From positions 495,899-559,898 of the forward strand of contig PUQB01000088.1 in NCBI GenBank assembly GCA_003024785.1: a stretch of 64,000 bases of DNA, written 5' to 3'. Positions 63,410-64,000 of this stretch are shown here, piece by piece. Position numbers and translations under genes: made by a program. Within the stretch, counting starts at the first letter, position 1, and each line of letters begins with the position of its first letter. The notes under the pieces were generated by a model. The model worked only from the letters and a program-made list of their open reading frames with translations, was not told the DNA's origin and made no database searches. This stretch comes from Selaginella tamariscina (Eukaryota > Streptophyta > Lycopodiopsida > Selaginellales > Selaginellaceae).

Positions 63410-63997
63410 AATCTTACATAGAATGCTGTTACTGTGCCAGCTGAATCATTGGCGACGAGCTTGATTTGCATTGACAAATGTCCAAACAAGAATGATCTCC
63501 TTGACCCAAATTCTGCACCTGTGCATAGTTTTATATGCATTATCGTCTGCGTGTGCGTGTGCGTATGTGTGTGTTGACTATGCATGTAGTATTTATACAT
63601 ACATTTGCCAAGACTTGCAGTTACTTCCCATAACCATACATTCACAATGTGTATACATACAGATGCAGATCTATAGTGAACAATACAATGTAAAATTGGA
63701 ATTAATTTCTGAAAAATCATATGAAATACCTGAGTCTCTATCAAGAAGCACATCTGCAACAAGGCCATCATCCAACAACTGAATATGATCTGCAGACCAT
63801 GACACATTGTAGTTATCATAGAATCCGACGGTTGATATCCTTCCTCCGTGCCTGAGGAGGCCTAATGTGAGACCCAGGATCAAGCCAATTACAAGGACTG
63901 CAACAATAGATGCCACAGTAATATTCTTCCTCCTACCACATGACCATTCTTCTCTGGGTATCCATTCTCTTGTAATCTCTGTGTTCTGTGATGCCAT
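62599..63997 (-). CDS. Xyloglucan endotransglucosylase/hydrolase (GH16) with N-terminal membrane anchor
   Basis: Cuts and rejoins xyloglucan in the plant cell wall. Minus-strand exons: 63997-63730, 63518-63418, 63348-63155, 63042-62915, 62854-62599, about 315 residues (most XTHs are about 290). The start codon lies four bases from the window end, so upstream exons or an earlier start cannot be excluded. Residues 1-25 are polar and charged ([16 protein letters not shown]) and are followed by a hydrophobic segment ([20 protein letters not shown]), which looks like a type II anchor rather than a cleaved signal. The catalytic motif is [10 protein letters not shown] (usual DEIDFEFLG, both Glu kept), followed by the Asn-glycosylation site NRS. 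The C-terminal XET domain ends with [14 protein letters not shown]. One junction (exon 3/4) is a base short: GTCAT then ATT. Confidence 0.9.
62887..62908 (-). promoter_or_regulatory. Telomere-like repeat in XTH intron 4
   Basis: The plus strand reads tttagggttagggtttcaggg, that is AAACCCTAACCCTAAA on the gene strand. It is about two to three plant telomere units (or telo boxes) just inside the intron. It may be chance or an intronic element; no function is claimed. Confidence 0.5.
63085..63136. repeat. (TA)n microsatellite in XTH intron 3
   Basis: A run of TA dinucleotides, read directly. Confidence 0.9.
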
Positions 63998-64000
63998 CTA

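Noticed and set aside
1-64000. tRNA, rRNA or organellar genes
   Set aside because: None recognised by eye on either strand; a covariance-model scan would be the decisive check.

Overview
The window is nuclear DNA of a land plant. It carries spliced genes with AT-rich GT..AG introns, plant cell-wall families (COBRA-like, pectin methylesterase, xyloglucan endotransglucosylase), a plant-style Ty3 chromovirus and a Ty1/copia element primed by initiator tRNA-Met. I cannot fix the species. A spliced gene that looks like an OTT_1508-type deaminase suggests a seed-free plant to me, but that is a weak guess.

Layout. 0-14 kb is AT-rich and holds decayed sequence on the minus strand: an unrecognised gene remnant (about 1.6-3.26 kb), two broken B3-domain genes (5.3-5.9 and 13.7-14.1 kb), another coding-like remnant (11.8-12.4 kb) and a Tourist-like (PIF/Harbinger) MITE with a GC-rich core (8452-9419). 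14.37-25.2 kb is a head-to-head pair of related chromoviruses: a minus-strand copy with two LTRs, then a 5'-truncated plus-strand copy that contains a solo LTR. A diverged repeat of about 1 kb lies in inverted orientation on either side of this block (9.77-10.75 and 25.2-26.3 kb).

28.5-35.5 kb carries two same-strand genes: a 16-exon cytosolic 5'-nucleotidase (HAD family) and a COBRA-like GPI-protein gene. 36.2-55.1 kb is a large tandem duplication of a ten-exon gene encoding a putative zinc deaminase with a C-terminal membrane anchor. Copy 1 is decayed. Copy 2 was open through its first six exons and is split in exon 7 by a young copia element with identical 87-bp LTRs and a perfect 5-bp target duplication. 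55.66-56.53 kb is an intact ribosomal protein eL27 gene with telo-box motifs in its leader. 57.27-58.75 kb (minus) is a pectinesterase, 58.8-62.5 kb is a tandemly duplicated non-coding block of about 1.9 kb, and 62.6-64.0 kb (minus) is an XTH with an N-terminal membrane anchor.

The intact neighbours are mostly cell-wall genes (COBRA-like, PME, XTH), but strand and spacing do not suggest a functional cluster. Several otherwise well-conserved genes carry single-base frame breaks, mostly in or beside short homopolymers. That pattern fits long-read consensus errors as well as it fits pseudogenisation and should be resolved before any gene here is called dead.
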